NCBI GenBank assembly: GCA_018449715.1
Contig: JAAVVA010000001.1
Coordinates: 186,001-250,000, forward strand
Direction: 5' to 3'
DNA: 64,000 nt
From: Acidobacteriaceae bacterium dw_441
GTDB lineage: Bacteria; Acidobacteriota; Terriglobia; Terriglobales; Acidobacteriaceae
The notes beneath the pieces are model-generated. The model saw nothing but the letters and a program-made list of their open reading frames with translations. It searched no databases and had not been told where the DNA came from. Every line of letters starts with the position of its first letter. Positions within the stretch are counted from its first letter, which is position 1. The translations under genes and the position numbers were made by a program. Below are positions 34,209 through 43,555 of the stretch, in pieces.

Positions 34209-36361
34209 TGACGAAGAGATCTTCTCTTTTTTGTGCGCTTGCAGTAGTGGCCTCCATCCCGTTTGCTTACGCTCAACAGATAGGCACAAACGCAACACAG
34301 GGCAAGGACACAACCTATACGTTGAGCGTAAATTCGCAACTGGTGACGGAAAACGTTGTCGTCAAAGATAAGCAGGGCAAGTTTATCTCAGGGCTGACAG
34401 CGAAAGACTTCACCGTGACCGAAGATGGAACACCACAGACAATCCGAGTCTTCGAGCGCGAGTCTCTACCAGTGGATGCAGCACCATTACCGCTCGAAGA
34501 TGAAGAAAACGTGCGTGTTTACAGACGATTGGGCCGCACGACCTTTGCTGCCGAGGATAAGACGCGTAGCTACAAAGATCGCCGCCTAATGGCTTTCTAC
34601 TTCGACATGACGGCGATGCGGCCTGAAGATCAGGTGCATGCTCTGCAGGCCGCGGAGAAGTTTGTGCACACGCAGATGACCGAAGTGGATTTGGTCTCAA
34701 TCCTGCGTTACCAGGGCGGCGCGGTAGACGTGCTGCTCGACTTCAGCGCAGATCGCAACAAAATATTGAGCATCCTCGAGACGATGGTGGTGGGCGAAGG
34801 GCAAGGATCGGCTGAAGGCATCGATGACAGCAGCAGTGCAGACCAGGGAGCGGCCTTCGGGCAGGACTCGAGCGAATTTAACATCTTCAATACAGATCGC
34901 CAGCTTTCAGCCCTGCAAACGGCGGCGCACATGCTGGACCAGATCAACGAGAAGAAGAGCCTGCTCTACTTCTCAAGCGGACTCCGGCTGAACGGCAACG
35001 ATAATCAGGCACAACTGCATGCGACAGTGGATGCGGCGGTAAAGGCAGGGCTGTCGTTCTGGCCGATCGATGCGCGAGGGTTGGTAGCGCAGGCACCTTT
35101 GGGGGATGCGACGCAGGGCTCGTCGGGCAACTCGAGTATGTACAGCGGCGCGGCGGCACAGGCAACAAACGATCGCTTGCAGCAGTCGCAAGACACCCTC
35201 TACTCGCTGGCCGCAGATACAGGTGGCAAAGTGTTCTTTGATAACAACGATCTGAATGCAGGAATTGTGCGCGCACAGCACGCGATCTCGGACTACTACC
35301 TGATTGGCTACTACACGACGAACACCGCGCAGAACGGACATTATCGCCGCATCAAGATCACAACGCCGGAGAAGCAGGATGTAAGTCTCGAATATCGAGA
35401 TGGGTACTACGCGAACAAGGCGTTCGGTAAGTTCAATGGTATTGAGAAGGAACGGCAGTTGGAAGATGCGTTGATGCTAGGCGATCCCATCACAGATCTG
35501 ACGATTGCTATGGAGATCAACTACTTCCAGCTAAATCGTGCAGAGTATTTCGTGCCGGTGACGGTAAAGATTCCCGGACGCGAACTGGCTTTGGCTAAAC
35601 GTTTTGCCAACGAACATACAGTAATCGACTTTGTATGCGAGATTAAGGACGAGATGGGCCTGACGATCTCGAATCTCCGCGATAACGTGGATGTAAAACT
35701 GAGCGATTTCTCTGCAACGGAGTTGGCCAAGAGACCTATTGAGTACAGTACCGGCTTTACCCTCTTGCCTGGCCGCTACACCATCAAATTTCTTGCGCGC
35801 GATGATGAGACAGGCCGCATCGGTACATTTCAAACGGTATTTGTTATCCCGAACCTCAATAAAGTGACGAAGCAATTGCCTATCAGTTCGGTGGTGCTCA
35901 GTAGCCAAAGAGTAGACAACAATCAGGCTCTCTATAACACGATGAGAGGCAAGGAGCAGGCGAAGAACGACGCAGCCAATCCTCTGGTAAATAGTGCTGG
36001 AAAGCTCATTCCCAGTGTTACGCGCGTCTTTCGCTCCGATCGAAACCTGGAAGTTTTTCTGCAGGCATATGTGGGGAGCGCCTCGACAGCAAACGGGACT
36101 TCTTCATCAGTAGGAAACGCTCCAACAAGCCAGCAGGTTGCTGCTTATGTCAGCTTCTACCGAAACGGTGAGAAAGTGATGGATAGTCAGGTTGTCCAGG
36201 GATCCACGTTACCAGACAGTCATCTAGGAACGATGCCCATTACCGTGAAGATCCCACTGGAGCAGTTGCAGCCGGGAGAGTACTCCTGCCAGGTAACTGT
36301 GCTGGCCCCTGCAAACAATCGTGCGGCGTTTTGGCAAGGTTCGATTGCTATTGTTCGGTAA
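34208..36361 (+). CDS. Secreted VWA-domain protein, TIGR03436-type
   Basis: 717 residues. It has a signal peptide (SLFCALAVVASIPFAYAQ), then the acidobacterial VWFA-related pattern: LVTENVVVKDKQGKFISGLTAKDFTVTEDGTPQTIRVFE, the von Willebrand A core MAFYFDMTAMRPEDQVHALQAAEKFV and KSLLYFSSGLRLNGNDNQAQL, then SDYYLIGYYTTNTAQNGHYRRIKI. A long C-terminal beta-rich part follows. The metal-ion-dependent adhesion site is altered, since DxSxS is not seen where FDMTA occurs. Its ATG overlaps the receptor stop by one base, making it the last gene of the blaI operon. Such proteins are surface or periplasmic binding proteins of unknown partner. Confidence 0.85.
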   Translation: MTKRSSLFCALAVVASIPFAYAQQIGTNATQGKDTTYTLSVNSQLVTENVVVKDKQGKFISGLTAKDFTVTEDGTPQTIRVFERESLPVDAAPLPLEDEENVRVYRRLGRTTFAAEDKTRSYKDRRLMAFYFDMTAMRPEDQVHALQAAEKFVHTQMTEVDLVSILRYQGGAVDVLLDFSADRNKILSILETMVVGEGQGSAEGIDDSSSADQGAAFGQDSSEFNIFNTDRQLSALQTAAHMLDQINEKKSLLYFSSGLRLNGNDNQAQLHATVDAAVKAGLSFWPIDARGLVAQAPLGDATQGSSGNSSMYSGAAAQATNDRLQQSQDTLYSLAADTGGKVFFDNNDLNAGIVRAQHAISDYYLIGYYTTNTAQNGHYRRIKITTPEKQDVSLEYRDGYYANKAFGKFNGIEKERQLEDALMLGDPITDLTIAMEINYFQLNRAEYFVPVTVKIPGRELALAKRFANEHTVIDFVCEIKDEMGLTISNLRDNVDVKLSDFSATELAKRPIEYSTGFTLLPGRYTIKFLARDDETGRIGTFQTVFVIPNLNKVTKQLPISSVVLSSQRVDNNQALYNTMRGKEQAKNDAANPLVNSAGKLIPSVTRVFRSDRNLEVFLQAYVGSASTANGTSSSVGNAPTSQQVAAYVSFYRNGEKVMDSQVVQGSTLPDSHLGTMPITVKIPLEQLQPGEYSCQVTVLAPANNRAAFWQGSIAIVR

Positions 36362-36484
36362 GTTCGCGAAGAATAATTCGCGGAATTCGTATTCAGGTCG
36401 CGTCAGACTATTTTGCGGCCATAAGCAACGATAGGGAGTGCTTCCCATTTAGTTTGGATTATTAGTGCTCCAAGCAACGCCTCC

Positions 36485-37069
36485 CTAATAATGGGAGATC
36501 TGCTCCGATATCTTGTCCAGAGCAAGATTCAGCTCAAGGACGTTCACGCGAGATTCGCCCAATAGACCAAACTGCCGTGGGATCGCATGCTTTGCCACGA
36601 GTCCCCTAACTTGCTCCACAGGAATGCCACGGGCGGTCGCTACTCTTGCAACCTGAAAGTACGCAGCCGCAGGAGTGATGTCTGGATCCAGTCCCGAACC
36701 CGATGTCGTGATCAGATCAACAGGGACAGAAGTGCCAGGATTCTCCTTCTGTAGTGTGGTGACGTCAGCTTCCACACGGTCGATATATTTTTTATTGGTT
36801 GGGCCGTAGTTCGAACCGCCGGAGGCAGCCGCATCATATCCATTCGCTCCTGCAGCGGAGGGACGACCATGGAAGTAGTCGGCGCCGGTAAAGTTCTGAC
36901 CGATAATTCGCGAGCCTATCAGTACACCATTCCTGGTTACCAATTGGCCGTTCGCTTTATCGTGAAAAAAAACTTGTGCCAGACCGGTCATCAAAAGCGG
37001 ATATAGAACTCCTAATAGGATTCCGGTGACAGCGGTGTAGAGGAAAGAAGTGATGATGTTCCTGCGCAT
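36485..37069 (-). CDS. kdpC: Potassium-transporting ATPase subunit C
   Basis: 194 residues with one N-terminal membrane span (FLYTAVTGILLGVLYPLLM). It carries the KdpC pattern GSRIIGQNFTGADYFHGRPSAA, GGSNYGPTNKKYIDRV, DLITTSGSGLDPDITPAAAYFQVARVA and the C-terminal NVLELNLAL. It stabilises the KdpFABC complex for high-affinity K+ uptake at the inner membrane. It is the last gene of the minus-strand operon, 11 bp after kdpB. No strong terminator was seen in the 120 bp before the convergent VWA gene. Confidence 0.95.
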   Translation of the reverse strand: MRRNIITSFLYTAVTGILLGVLYPLLMTGLAQVFFHDKANGQLVTRNGVLIGSRIIGQNFTGADYFHGRPSAAGANGYDAAASGGSNYGPTNKKYIDRVEADVTTLQKENPGTSVPVDLITTSGSGLDPDITPAAAYFQVARVATARGIPVEQVRGLVAKHAIPRQFGLLGESRVNVLELNLALDKISEQISHY

Positions 37070-37080
37070 GGGATTAACTC

Positions 37081-39174
37081 CTAGACCAGATGAATCGCGG
37101 TGATGATCATGTCAATGATCTTGATACCGATGAAAGGCACGATGATGCCGCCTACTCCGTAGACCCAAAGATTTCGCTGTAGCAACGCCGCAGCTCCTAA
37201 CGCTCTGTACTTCACGCCGCGCAGCGCAAGTGGGATGAGAACAATAATGATGAGCGCGTTGAAAATAACTGCGGACAGGATGGCCGATTGTGGAGTCCTC
37301 AGGTGCATGATGTTGAGAGCATTCAACACAGGGAAAGCTCCAGCGAACATCGCCGGAATAATGGCAAAATACTTGGCCACGTCGTTGGAAATAGAGAACG
37401 TCGTTAGTGCGCCTCTCGTCATCAGCAGTTGCTTGCCAATTTCGACAATCTCGATCAGTTTCGTCGGGTTGGAATCGAGATCGACCATATTCCCAGCTTC
37501 TTTCGCCGCCTGTGTGCCGGTATTCATCGCAACACCAACATCCGCCTGGGCGAGCGCGGGAGCATCGTTGGTGCCATCGCCCGTCATCGCAACAAGCTTT
37601 CCCTGAGCCTGCTCGCGCTTGATCAGATCCATCTTGTCCTTGGGCTTCGCTTCGGCTAGAAAGTCATCGACTCCTGCTTCGCGAGCGATTGCAGCAGCGG
37701 TTAAGGGATTGTCGCCGGTGATCATGATCGTGCGGATTCCCATCGCTCGTAGTTGAGCGAATCGTTCCTTCATGCCGCCTTTGACAATGTCTTTCAGGTG
37801 AATAACACCCATCACCCGGTTGTCTCGAGCTACGACAAGGGGAGTGCCGCCTGAGCGAGCGATGGTGTCGACAGCATCGCGCACATCCTTCGGAACACTG
37901 CCACCGCGTTCTTCGACAAACTTCGTGATTGCATCCGCCGAACCTTTACGGATGGCTATATTCCCGATATTCACACCTGACATACGCGTGGTCGCGCTGA
38001 AGGGCACAAACTCGGCGTTGAGTTCCTCAAGGTCGCGGCCTCGTAGCCCATACCGTTCCTTCGCCAGAACAACAATTGAGCGTCCTTCAGGTGTTTCATC
38101 GGGGAGTGAGGAGAGCTGAGCTGCATCCGCCAGTTGCTCGTTGGTAACGCCCGGCGCAGCAATGAAGTCTGCTGCCTGGCGGTTGCCCAATGTAATTGTC
38201 CCGGTTTTGTCGAGCAGAAGAGTATTCACATCACCAGCTGCTTCCACTGCGCGGCCACTCATCGCCAAGACATTATGCTGCACCAGTCGGTCCATGCCAG
38301 CGATTCCAATTGCCGAAAGCAGTCCACCGATCGTAGTTGGGATCAGGCAGACCAGCAATGAAACAAGTACAAACACCGTTTGTGGAGCAGTGGTGTAGAT
38401 GGCGAAGGGCTGCAATGTGACAACCGCAAGAAGAAAGATCACTGTCAGTCCAGCCAGCAAAATGTTGAGAGCAATCTCGTTCGGTGTCTTCTGACGTTCC
38501 GCGCCTTCCACAAGAGCAATCATCTTGTCGAGGAATGTCTCGCCGGGGTTCGACGTAATCCTGATCCTGAGATGATCGGAGAGAACTCTTGTTCCTCCTG
38601 TCACCGCGGAACGATCGCCTCCGGATTCACGAATGACTGGAGCAGATTCGCCTGTAATCGCGGACTCGTCAACTGAGGCCACTCCATCGATGACCTCGCC
38701 GTCCCCTGGAATCATTTCACCTGCAAGAACAACCACTATATCGTCGGCTCGAAGTTTGGCGCTTGGTACATCTTCTTCCTCACCATTGGGTAAGACTTTG
38801 TGTGCTGTGGTTTCTGATTTGGCACGACGCAAGGTATCGGCCTGAGCCTTGCCTCGGCCTTCAGCCATTGCCTCCGCATAGTTTGCGAACAAAACCGTAA
38901 ACCAAAGCCACAAAGTAATTTGAAGGTCAAAGCCAAAGGTGCTTTGATGGGTGCGCAGGTCACGCAGAAGGAGAAGCGTTGTTACGATGCTTCCGATTTC
39001 TACAACAAACATCACTGGGTTGCGCATCATCATGCGTGGATTCAGCTTCTTGAATGCGTCAAGGAATGCCTCGCGCATAATCTTGCCATCCCAGAGAGAC
39101 TTCCGGCGTTTCCTGGCAGGACCGGCAACGGGCTGCGTGGTCTTTGGATCGTGTGTAACAGGTAGAGTTGCCAT
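37081..39174 (-). CDS. kdpB: Potassium-transporting P-type ATPase subunit B
   Basis: 697 residues. P-type ATPase marks are TGES (residues 174-177), the phosphorylation motif DKTGT (322-326), [22 protein letters not shown] and [23 protein letters not shown]. Several membrane helices are present, and the terminal helix is [21 protein letters not shown]. It hydrolyses ATP to drive K+ import through KdpA. The start is ATG 39174 after GGGAGCTATC; the longer frame to 39222 has a Cys-rich, unlikely leader. It lies between kdpA and kdpC with gaps of about 10 bp. Confidence 0.95.
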   Translation of the reverse strand: MATLPVTHDPKTTQPVAGPARKRRKSLWDGKIMREAFLDAFKKLNPRMMMRNPVMFVVEIGSIVTTLLLLRDLRTHQSTFGFDLQITLWLWFTVLFANYAEAMAEGRGKAQADTLRRAKSETTAHKVLPNGEEEDVPSAKLRADDIVVVLAGEMIPGDGEVIDGVASVDESAITGESAPVIRESGGDRSAVTGGTRVLSDHLRIRITSNPGETFLDKMIALVEGAERQKTPNEIALNILLAGLTVIFLLAVVTLQPFAIYTTAPQTVFVLVSLLVCLIPTTIGGLLSAIGIAGMDRLVQHNVLAMSGRAVEAAGDVNTLLLDKTGTITLGNRQAADFIAAPGVTNEQLADAAQLSSLPDETPEGRSIVVLAKERYGLRGRDLEELNAEFVPFSATTRMSGVNIGNIAIRKGSADAITKFVEERGGSVPKDVRDAVDTIARSGGTPLVVARDNRVMGVIHLKDIVKGGMKERFAQLRAMGIRTIMITGDNPLTAAAIAREAGVDDFLAEAKPKDKMDLIKREQAQGKLVAMTGDGTNDAPALAQADVGVAMNTGTQAAKEAGNMVDLDSNPTKLIEIVEIGKQLLMTRGALTTFSISNDVAKYFAIIPAMFAGAFPVLNALNIMHLRTPQSAILSAVIFNALIIIVLIPLALRGVKYRALGAAALLQRNLWVYGVGGIIVPFIGIKIIDMIITAIHLV

Positions 39175-39184
39175 GATAGCTCCC

Positions 39185-40960
39185 TTAAAACATCTTTCCG
39201 GCGTGAAGCAACAGGTGTTCAAGTACCGGGCCCAGACTCAGTACAGGAAAGAAGGTCAATGCGCCGACGATAAGAATGACGCCGATAAGCAAGGTCGTAA
39301 ATAGAGGTGTGGTGACAGGAAAGGTTCCTGATGAAGGCGGGACTAGCTTCTTGGTGGCAAGATTGCCAGCGATAGCAAGCATGGGAACAATCATCAGAAA
39401 ACGCCCGATTAACATGGCAAATCCGAGTGCGAGGTTATAGAAATGCGTATTTGCGTTGAGTCCCGCAAATGCCGAGCCATTATTCCCCGTCGCAGAGGTG
39501 AAGGCATAAAGCATTTCTGTGAGTCCATGCGGACCGGCATTGTTCAGGCTGCTAAGACCGTAGTTTGGCGATAAGGCCGCAATCGCAGTAAAGACGAGAA
39601 TCGACAACGGAAAGATTAGTACATAGAGCATTGCCATCTTTACGTCATAGGCTTCAATCTTCTTGCCGAGATATTCCGGGGTTCGTCCGACCATTAGACC
39701 CGCAATGAAGACCGTCAGCACAACCATGATCAACATGCCATAGATGCCTGCGCCTACACCGCCGAATACGACCTCGCCGAGCATTATGTTGATTAGAGGA
39801 ACCAGACCTCCGAGAGGCATAAAGGAATCATGCATGGAGTTGACAGCACCGCAGCTCGCGTCAGTGGTCGCGGTAGCGAAAAGTGCTGAATTGGCAATGC
39901 CAAAGCGGACTTCTTTTCCTTCCATATTGCCACCTGGCTGTGTCAAGGTGATCTGCTGATTCACACCATGAAGCAGAGGATTCGATTGGGACTCTGACGA
40001 ATATGAGATCAGTACGCCCGCAAAAAACAGGACTGACATGGCAGCAAAGACAGCCCATCCGTGCCGGGGTGTGCCGGTCATTTTTCCGAGCGTCGCGGTG
40101 AGTGCCGCAGGAATACAAAATATAAGGAGCATCTCAATCAGGTTGGACAGAGGCGTGGGGTTTTCAAAGGGATGGGCACTGTTTGCATTAAAGAATCCAC
40201 CTCCGTTTGTCCCAAGCATTTTGATAACTTCCTGCGATGCTGTGGGGCCCTGGGCAATTGTCTGATCGGCTACGATCTGCGTAGTCTGCTTCCCATTGCT
40301 TCCAGTTGTGATGATTTTTTGCGGCTCAAGCACCTTCACCGTGTCATAGGGCTTCAAGTTCTGAACCACGCCCTGAGACACAAGAATCAAGCCAAAGACG
40401 ACACAGAAAGGCAGGAGGATTCGTGTTATTGCTCGTGTCAGGTCTACCCAGAAATTTCCAATCGTCGTACTTTCTTTTCTTGCAATACCGCGAATCAACG
40501 CCACAGCAATCGCAATGCCGACGGCCGCAGACCAGAAGTTGTGGGTCGCGAGGCCCAACATTTGTGTCAGGTAACTCATCGTAGATTCAGGAATGTATGC
40601 CTGCCAGTTCGTATTTGAGGTGAACGAAGCTGCTGTATTGAAAGCTAGGTCCGGAGCCACTTTCCCAAGATGTTGGGGATTCCACGGCAGTATCCCCTGA
40701 ATGCGCTGAAGCACATAAGTCAGAAGCATGGTCGTAACACTGAATAGCAACATGGCGGCTGCATATTCCGTCCATCGCATTTCGTGCGAGTCATCAATAC
40801 CAGTAATGCGATATAACAACCGCTCGATCGGATTGAAGAGTCGATCTGCGAGGGTCCGTTCTCTCTCAAGAACTCGAGCCATGTAAACCCCGAGCGGCTT
40901 TGTCGTGACGAGCAGGATTCCGAAGAAAAGGAGAATTTGCAGCCAGCCATTCGGTGTCAT
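39185..40960 (-). CDS. kdpA: Potassium-transporting ATPase K+-channel subunit A
   Basis: 591 residues with about ten membrane spans and the four K+-filter repeats of the SKT superfamily; typical KdpA stretches are [60 protein letters not shown] and [18 protein letters not shown]. It selects and conducts K+ in the KdpFABC pump. Its ATG overlaps the kdpF stop (TGATG), so it is translationally coupled to the small subunit. Confidence 0.96.
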   Translation of the reverse strand: MTPNGWLQILLFFGILLVTTKPLGVYMARVLERERTLADRLFNPIERLLYRITGIDDSHEMRWTEYAAAMLLFSVTTMLLTYVLQRIQGILPWNPQHLGKVAPDLAFNTAASFTSNTNWQAYIPESTMSYLTQMLGLATHNFWSAAVGIAIAVALIRGIARKESTTIGNFWVDLTRAITRILLPFCVVFGLILVSQGVVQNLKPYDTVKVLEPQKIITTGSNGKQTTQIVADQTIAQGPTASQEVIKMLGTNGGGFFNANSAHPFENPTPLSNLIEMLLIFCIPAALTATLGKMTGTPRHGWAVFAAMSVLFFAGVLISYSSESQSNPLLHGVNQQITLTQPGGNMEGKEVRFGIANSALFATATTDASCGAVNSMHDSFMPLGGLVPLINIMLGEVVFGGVGAGIYGMLIMVVLTVFIAGLMVGRTPEYLGKKIEAYDVKMAMLYVLIFPLSILVFTAIAALSPNYGLSSLNNAGPHGLTEMLYAFTSATGNNGSAFAGLNANTHFYNLALGFAMLIGRFLMIVPMLAIAGNLATKKLVPPSSGTFPVTTPLFTTLLIGVILIVGALTFFPVLSLGPVLEHLLLHAGKMF

Positions 40961-41049
40961 CAGAATTTCTCCGGGCGCAAGAGCGCATAAATTAGGTACA
41001 CCAATAAAAACAACGTCACAATAAGCAACAGTACGGTTTCAATGGTCAT
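40960..41049 (-). CDS. kdpF: Potassium-transporting ATPase small subunit F
   Basis: A 29-residue single-span peptide beginning MTIETVLLLIVTLFLL and ending YALLRPEKF, the classic KdpF length and ending. ATG is at 41049; TGA at 40960-40962 overlaps the kdpA start. It is a lipid-like stabiliser of the KdpABC complex. It follows the 28-residue frame upstream by only a few bases. Confidence 0.88.
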   Translation of the reverse strand: MTIETVLLLIVTLFLLVYLIYALLRPEKF

Positions 41050-41053
41050 CGTC

Positions 41054-41140
41054 TTACCTCAATTTTTCGCAAGCGTTGATATATGCGATTGCGATGGCGA
41101 AAAATACTACTGTTGCAACGATCAGAAGAACATCCCACAT
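41054..41140 (-). CDS. 28-residue single-span peptide at the head of the kdp operon
   Basis: ATG 41140 follows a strong ribosome-binding site (AAGGAG, 7 nt away), stop TAA 41054-41056. The peptide starts MWDVLLIVATVVFFAIAI and ends YINACEKLR: one transmembrane helix with a short charged tail. It ends 4 bp before the kdpF start, so it must be cotranscribed with kdpFABC. I recall similar short frames before kdpF in other bacteria but know no established function. It may be an extra subunit or a leader peptide. Confidence 0.65.
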   Translation of the reverse strand: MWDVLLIVATVVFFAIAIAYINACEKLR

Positions 41141-41143
41141 CTT

Positions 41144-41623
41144 TTATCTCCTTGTGACCCGCGTTGCATATCTGACATGCAGGGCGGGATTCGAATACGT
41201 GACCTCTAGTCGTCGCCTGGCGACTAGAAAACGCAATTTCTCTACGTGCGCTCGGTGAGGCGTCATTGTGTTTTCTTGAGTAGCGGTGTAGGGCAGTTGG
41301 CTTTCATCGGTTCCTTGCTCGTGCAACCGCTCTTCCTGCGACAAGCGATCATGCAGGAAAAGATGCTTCTGCCTGGCATGAGAAACGCCAGTTAGCATCA
41401 TTTTGTTTCGTTTGGAAGGAGTCTTTGCTCGATCAAAGATTGCGGGGCAGGGGGCACTGAAGCGTTTATGCGGATGAGCAGGTCTGGACGAATTGCGGCG
41501 AGCGGCCCGGCTGAAACCGATAAAGCAATAAATCAGAAAAACGATTCCCAGTACGACGACAACTGCAAAGATATCGAGCGAAAGCATAGCTACGGCCACC
41601 ACACAAGCCGTATCTATGTTCAC
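41144..41623 (-). CDS. Doubtful frame with N-terminal membrane helix between kdpE and the kdp structural genes
   Basis: A 159-codon frame beginning at GTG. The first 40 residues (CVVAVAMLSLDIFAVVVVLGIVFLIYCFIGFSRAA) would make one membrane span. The remainder looks unstructured, and its end runs through a tRNA-like sequence (41186-41230). No ribosome-binding site is seen. The N-terminal part might be a small membrane protein, but the whole frame is not convincing. The region otherwise holds the probable kdp promoter. Confidence 0.25.
   Translation of the reverse strand: MNIDTACVVAVAMLSLDIFAVVVVLGIVFLIYCFIGFSRAARRNSSRPAHPHKRFSAPCPAIFDRAKTPSKRNKMMLTGVSHARQKHLFLHDRLSQEERLHEQGTDESQLPYTATQENTMTPHRAHVEKLRFLVARRRLEVTYSNPALHVRYATRVTRR
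41186..41228 (-). repeat. Inverted repeat and tRNA 3'-like fragment
   Basis: TCTAGTCG (41205-41212) and CGACTAGA (41221-41228) form a perfect 8-bp inverted repeat. Beside it, on the minus strand, lies TTCGAATCCC, typical of a tRNA T loop, preceded by GGTCACG. No acceptor partner is found, so this is at most a tRNA remnant. Confidence 0.3.
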
Positions 41624-41674
41624 GTGAGCGGGAGTAAAAAGTGCGTATGAAAGTAGTTAAAAAGTTATATAGGC

Positions 41675-42394
41675 CTAGGATATCTTTCCTGGTTGAAAGC
41701 GATAGCCCACCCAAGGGTCATTGATGATGTACTTCGGTTCTCCCTCTGGTTCGATCTTCTTGCGAAGCATGGCCACAAGCACTCGTAGAGATTCGGGCTG
41801 CTCTACTGCACGCGGTCCCCAGATCGCGGTCAGGAGCTTACGATGGGTCAATACCCGCTCCGGGCGCTGGGCCATGTAGAAGAGGAGGTCGAACTCTTTT
41901 GGGGATAGGTGGACCTCGCGCTCGCAAACCTCGACAGAACGCTTGTCTGGATCAATGCGAAAATCTCCAATCTCAATAGGAGCATTTCCAGGTTCGATAC
42001 TGGTTGCTCGAAGCCTCCGCATGTGAGCACGCACCCGAGCCATCAACTCTTCGATACTGAAAGGTTTGGTGACGTAATCGTCTGCACCGGCATCGAGCGC
42101 CTTGACTTTGGATTCTTCCTGGTTTCGAACGGAGAGCACGAGAACCGGAAGATTGGACCGGGAACGAATTTCCGAGCAGAGAGCGATACCGTCCATCCTC
42201 GGCATCGAGAGATCTGTAATCACCATGTCGGGTGTCCATTCAGCCAGCTTTTCCAAGGCCGAGATACCATCAATGGCTACTTCGACCGCGTATCCGTTCG
42301 ATATAAGCGCCGAGCGAACGACGCGTGTGATCTGCGGTTCATCGTCCACCACTAAAATCTTACCCAGGACTTCCTTCTGCATTTGCACCCTCAT
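41675..42394 (-). CDS. kdpE: OmpR-family response regulator, KdpE-like
   Basis: 239 residues. The receiver domain reads KILVVDDEPQITRVVRSAL, phospho-acceptor Asp in PDMVITDLSMPRMDG, and KALDAGADDYVTKPFSIEELMARVRAHMRR. It is followed by a winged helix (VHLSPKEFDLLFYMAQRPERVLTHRKLLTAIWG, LRVLVAMLRKKIE, DPWVGYRF), matching KdpE. It should activate the kdp operon under K+ limitation. The ATG at 42394 overlaps the stop of the KdpD N-terminal gene (ATGA). The longer frame to 42457 runs antisense to nothing useful and is rejected. Confidence 0.92.
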   Translation of the reverse strand: MRVQMQKEVLGKILVVDDEPQITRVVRSALISNGYAVEVAIDGISALEKLAEWTPDMVITDLSMPRMDGIALCSEIRSRSNLPVLVLSVRNQEESKVKALDAGADDYVTKPFSIEELMARVRAHMRRLRATSIEPGNAPIEIGDFRIDPDKRSVEVCEREVHLSPKEFDLLFYMAQRPERVLTHRKLLTAIWGPRAVEQPESLRVLVAMLRKKIEPEGEPKYIINDPWVGYRFQPGKIS

Positions 42395-43536
42395 TCCTGC
42401 GTGATGATATGAACATCCACGAAAGGAGCGTTTTGGAGAAACCTTTGAATTTGCCAATAGTACAAGTATTTTTTTAAACCATGAACGGCAGACCGTCCGA
42501 AGATAACCTGGGTCGCGCGCTTTTGCAGAACAAATTCTGCAACTGCCAAAGGCACGCTCTTTCCGTGCAACTCCACTAACTCCGCCTTGAGATTACGAGC
42601 GAAGCGTCTATTGCTGTCCAACGTGCGCTCCTGTTGTTCGGAATGACTCTCTCCCGTATCAACATGCACCACGTAAAGGTCGCCGCCCGCTCCCTCGGCC
42701 ATGCGCGCACCACGAGCAATCAACTGCTGCGAGGCCGGGTTGGAACTGATGCACACAACAACACGTTCGTGTACGGCCCAGCGCGTGCCGAGCCTTTTCT
42801 TCTTTACATATTCGTCCAGGGTGCGGTCAACAGCGCGAGCCACATACTGAAGCGCCATCTCTCGCAATGCGATGAGGTTACCGCGGCGAAAGAAGTTCGC
42901 CAGAGCTGTATCAATTCTTTCCGAAGGATAAATATCGCCCCGCTGCATACGCATCTGCAGCGCCTCCGGAGTCAGGTCCACCATGACAACTTCGTCAGCC
43001 CGCTGTAAGACCCAATCCGGAACGGTCTCTCGAACTGTGACCCCAGTAAGACTTTGCACGACAGGCGTGACGCTTTCGATGTGTTGGATGTTGACGGTGG
43101 ACAGTACATCGATCCTCGCGTCGAGAATCTCCATTACATCTTCATATCGCTTCCGGTGCCGACTGCCCTCGATATTGGTGTGCGCCAACTCATCAATCAA
43201 CACCACTTGGGGCCTGCGAGCAAGGATGGCATCGATATCCATTTCTTCGAACGTCGTGCCCCGAAAGTCAATCTTCTTCCGAGGAACACACTCCATCTGA
43301 GCGGCAAGCTCGGCCGTCGGCGTGCGGCCATGCGTTTCCACGACGCCAACGACAACATCCTCGCCCCGCTCATGACGCCGGATGGCCTCGCTCAGCATGC
43401 TATAAGTCTTGCCCACACCTGGAGAGTAACCAAGAAATACCTTGAATAAACCTTTGTGTTTTTCAGGCGCAACTTTTTCGAGCCATCGCTCCGGCGTCGA
43501 GGTGGGTGAGTGCGAATTGTCGGTTTCCATAGACAT
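42391..43536 (-). CDS. KdpD N-terminal half (KdpD ATP-binding plus Usp-like domain), no kinase
   Basis: 381 residues, covering only the cytoplasmic input half of the usual 900-residue KdpD. The KdpD domain has Walker A GYSPGVGKT (36-44), VVGVVETHGRTPTAELA, VVLIDELAHTN (Walker B) and HRKRYEDVMEIL. The Usp-like domain runs from about 250 (ERVVVCISSNPASQQLIARGARMA) to a normal stop. No membrane spans or histidine kinase follow. The missing part is encoded divergently at 43556-44995. It is coupled to kdpE. The start at 43536 lies only 19 bp from the divergent start. Confidence 0.88.
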   Translation of the reverse strand: MSMETDNSHSPTSTPERWLEKVAPEKHKGLFKVFLGYSPGVGKTYSMLSEAIRRHERGEDVVVGVVETHGRTPTAELAAQMECVPRKKIDFRGTTFEEMDIDAILARRPQVVLIDELAHTNIEGSRHRKRYEDVMEILDARIDVLSTVNIQHIESVTPVVQSLTGVTVRETVPDWVLQRADEVVMVDLTPEALQMRMQRGDIYPSERIDTALANFFRRGNLIALREMALQYVARAVDRTLDEYVKKKRLGTRWAVHERVVVCISSNPASQQLIARGARMAEGAGGDLYVVHVDTGESHSEQQERTLDSNRRFARNLKAELVELHGKSVPLAVAEFVLQKRATQVIFGRSAVHGLKKYLYYWQIQRFLQNAPFVDVHIITQE

Positions 43537-43555
43537 TGGCAGCTATAATGACGCT

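Noticed and set aside
41144..41623. The C-terminal half of this frame as a genuine protein
   Set aside because: It translates a tRNA-like fragment and inverted repeat; only the first 40 codons look membrane-like, so it is listed with low confidence only.
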